Source of the DNA: Myxococcales bacterium
GTDB lineage: Bacteria > Myxococcota_A > Bradymonadia > Bradymonadales > Bradymonadaceae
Direction: 5' to 3'
NCBI GenBank assembly: GCA_007120915.1
Contig: SKMT01000339.1
Location: 1-6,856 of the forward strand
Length of the DNA stretch: 6,856 bases
The position numbers and the translations under genes are program-made. This document shows, piece after piece, positions 5,541 through 6,856 of this stretch; positions within the stretch are counted from its first letter, which is position 1, and each line of letters opens with the position of its first letter. Below the pieces are notes generated by a model. The model saw only the letters and a list, made by a program, of their open reading frames with translations. It was not told the DNA's origin and did not search any database.

Positions 5541-6428
5541 TCAATCCCGGGGAACGAGCAGGGTGTTGCAACTGAGATGGCGAACCACGCCATCGGCGAC
5601 ACTTCCGAGCATCTTTCGGTCCGCCCCAGCACCGCGACCCGTGCCCACAGCCAACAGATCGGCCGAGCGCTTTACGGCGTGCTCGACCAACTGATGCACC
5701 GGTGAGCCAGACAACACTCGCGACTGCACTTCAAGCCCCTCCAACTCGTCGTGATGGCGTGTCATAAACTTTTCCATCCGCCGATGGGTCTCACGCTCAG
5801 CAGTCTCCACCTCCTCGGCGGTGGGACCGTAGCCGGCGATGCCACCGGGCAATCCCGGTGGTTTCGGGGGATTGAACACATGCACCACCTCAAGCTGTGC
5901 ATCAAATCGCCGTGCCAGCGCCGCGGTCTGCTGCAACGCCCGGCTGCCGGAGTCCTCTAAGTCGACACCGACCATAAACCGACTGACCTGGCCGAAGCCT
6001 GCGAACTCTCGATGGGCCAACAACAGATTACACGGGGGATTTTGAGCAACCCGGTGGGCCGTCGACCCCAGAAACATCTGAGCAAACCGCCCCTTTCCGA
6101 CCTGACCGAGTATCAGCAAGTCGGCGTTCTGTTCGTCGGCATAGCGGCCGATCATCTCGTCGGCCCTGCCCTGACGCAGCACCACTTCGTAGGGCACAGT
6201 CCGATTCAGGTTGTCATCGATCCACCGTTGGATCGACTTTCGAACCGCCTGCTTGTCCACCGAATCCTCATTAAAAATTCGCTCGCCGAGCCGTCGTGGC
6301 TCAATGACGTGGAGCAAGTCTACATGCGCCTGCTCTCCGCCATCCTGGAATTTGTCGGTAAAAGCGAACGCCAGGTTCGCTGCGGCCAACGCTTCGATAG
6401 AAAGATCAGTGGCAATTACGATGTGCAT
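5541..6428 (-). CDS. Tandem universal stress protein (two UspA domains)
   Basis: A 295-residue cytoplasmic protein with two UspA-type domains, a nucleotide-binding alpha/beta fold linked to stress survival. Domain 1 (about 2-139) starts HIVIATDLS with Asp8 at the usual nucleotide-contact position and contains the ATP motif G-x2-G-x9-G-S/T as GQVGKGRFAQMFLGST (from residue 108), intact. Domain 2 (about 150-295) starts MVGVDLEDSGSRAL, and the matching motif reads GTGRGAGADRKMLGS, with Arg where the second Gly is expected. The linker PPKPPGLPGGIAGYGP (187-202) is a Pro/Gly-rich loop inside domain 2. The start at 6428 is chosen because GGAG lies 5 nt upstream and the protein then begins directly at the first strand. 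An ATG at 6464 would add 12 residues but has no ribosome site. It lies 51 bp downstream of another minus-strand gene, a probable operon. Confidence 0.93.
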   Translation of the reverse strand: MHIVIATDLSIEALAAANLAFAFTDKFQDGGEQAHVDLLHVIEPRRLGERIFNEDSVDKQAVRKSIQRWIDDNLNRTVPYEVVLRQGRADEMIGRYADEQNADLLILGQVGKGRFAQMFLGSTAHRVAQNPPCNLLLAHREFAGFGQVSRFMVGVDLEDSGSRALQQTAALARRFDAQLEVVHVFNPPKPPGLPGGIAGYGPTAEEVETAERETHRRMEKFMTRHHDELEGLEVQSRVLSGSPVHQLVEHAVKRSADLLAVGTGRGAGADRKMLGSVADGVVRHLSCNTLLVPRD

Positions 6429-6433
6429 ATCTG

Positions 6434-6437
6434 CTCC
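6434..6437 (-). promoter_or_regulatory. Ribosome binding site of the stress protein gene
   Basis: On the minus strand GGAG is followed by a 5-nt spacer (CAGAT) and the ATG at 6428. It favours this start over the in-frame ATG at 6464. Confidence 0.65.
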
Positions 6438-6479
6438 GCAGCTTGAAGTCGAAATCAACGGCATCGTCGACGACGGTAA

Positions 6480-6856
6480 TCACGAACCAATTCGAGTCAC
6501 ACTTACCAGTTCCATCACTGCGCACAATTCGGTGCCAATCCAGTGTAGATGCGCCGTATCCGTCGACGGCAACGAGCCCGACTGCTCAAAATAGCTGTCA
6601 GCAGGGCGAAACAGCGACAATCGGCGATCACGAATGACGATGAGAAATTCGGCGGGCCAATCTGATGGTTCGTCGGCGTGTTGGACCAACAGTTCATCAA
6701 ATTGCCGGATGTATTCGACCAACTGAGATGTCATCCGGCGCTTTGCTTGCTGCGAGTCTGTTGCGACCACGTCGATGTGCTTCGGAAACGACGCGTCCTC
6801 CAGGTTGACAGGCTGCAACGAATCGTCATCGGGCCCCAGACCATCACATCCGCGAC
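6480..6856 (-). CDS. C-terminal part of an unrecognised protein, 5' partial
   Basis: The frame is open from the right window edge to a TGA at 6480-6482, giving about 125 residues. The only start-like codon near the edge is a TTG at 6818 without a ribosome site, and the frame stays open beyond it (RGCDGLGPDDDS precedes it), so the gene most likely begins outside the window. Visible features: a short strand (HIDVVATDS), an amphipathic helix (RRMTSQLVEYIRQFDELLVQH), a strand pair around EFLIVIRDRRLSLFR, then IGTELCAVMELVSV near the end. There is no membrane segment. I do not recognise a family. It lies 51 bp upstream of the universal stress protein gene on the same strand, so the two are likely co-transcribed, hinting at a stress-related role by association only. 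Confidence 0.6.
   Translation of the reverse strand, partial: RGCDGLGPDDDSLQPVNLEDASFPKHIDVVATDSQQAKRRMTSQLVEYIRQFDELLVQHADEPSDWPAEFLIVIRDRRLSLFRPADSYFEQSGSLPSTDTAHLHWIGTELCAVMELVSVTRIGS

Noticed and set aside
5454..5705. Plus-strand frame starting in array B
   Set aside because: It starts within the repeat, runs antisense into the stress protein gene and has no domain.

Overview
The window is GC-rich (codons mostly end in G or C) and gene-dense. It carries five protein genes that I can support: two run off the ends and three are complete. The large first gene combines a receiver, a PATAN/DUF4388 domain, a long disordered region and TPRs, a style common in Myxococcota and related deltaproteobacteria. 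Together with the very acidic proteins, this suggests a member of that broad group, perhaps Bradymonadales or another salt-tolerant lineage. That placement is an inference from architecture and composition, not from a marker-gene comparison.

Layout, left to right. (1) Positions 1-3071, + strand: the 3' part of a gene for a multi-domain signalling protein (end of a receiver domain, PATAN/DUF4388, helical domain, about 520 residues of acidic disorder, one membrane helix, acidic linker, two TPRs). (2) 3072-3149: convergent junction with a nested inverted repeat, a likely bidirectional terminator. (3) 3150-3638, - strand: a small acidic lipoprotein with a clear lipobox and ribosome site. (4) 3639-4066: a divergent intergenic region of about 430 bp with weak candidate promoters and, flush against the next start codon, an array of 13 degenerate 7-bp repeats. 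(5) 4067-5122, + strand: tsaD, the tRNA t6A-modification ATPase subunit. (6) 5136-5435, + strand: a 99-residue protein of unknown function, possibly Roadblock/LC7-like, 13 bp behind tsaD. (7) 5436-5540: convergent junction mostly filled by a second array of ten 7-bp repeats. (8) 5541-6428, - strand: a tandem universal stress protein. (9) 6480 to the right edge, - strand: the C-terminal part of an unrecognised protein, upstream of the stress-protein gene and probably in the same operon.

The genes do not form one pathway. tsaD is housekeeping, the stress protein and its upstream neighbour look like a small stress operon, and the receiver/PATAN/TPR protein belongs to signalling. The most unusual structure is the pair of heptanucleotide arrays that bracket the tsaD plus small-gene unit within 3 bp of its start codon and 6 bp of its last stop codon. 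They have the same 7-bp period, related unit sequences and opposite strand orientation. The C-rich strand of the first array and the G-rich strand of the second would lie on the same transcript if both were transcribed.
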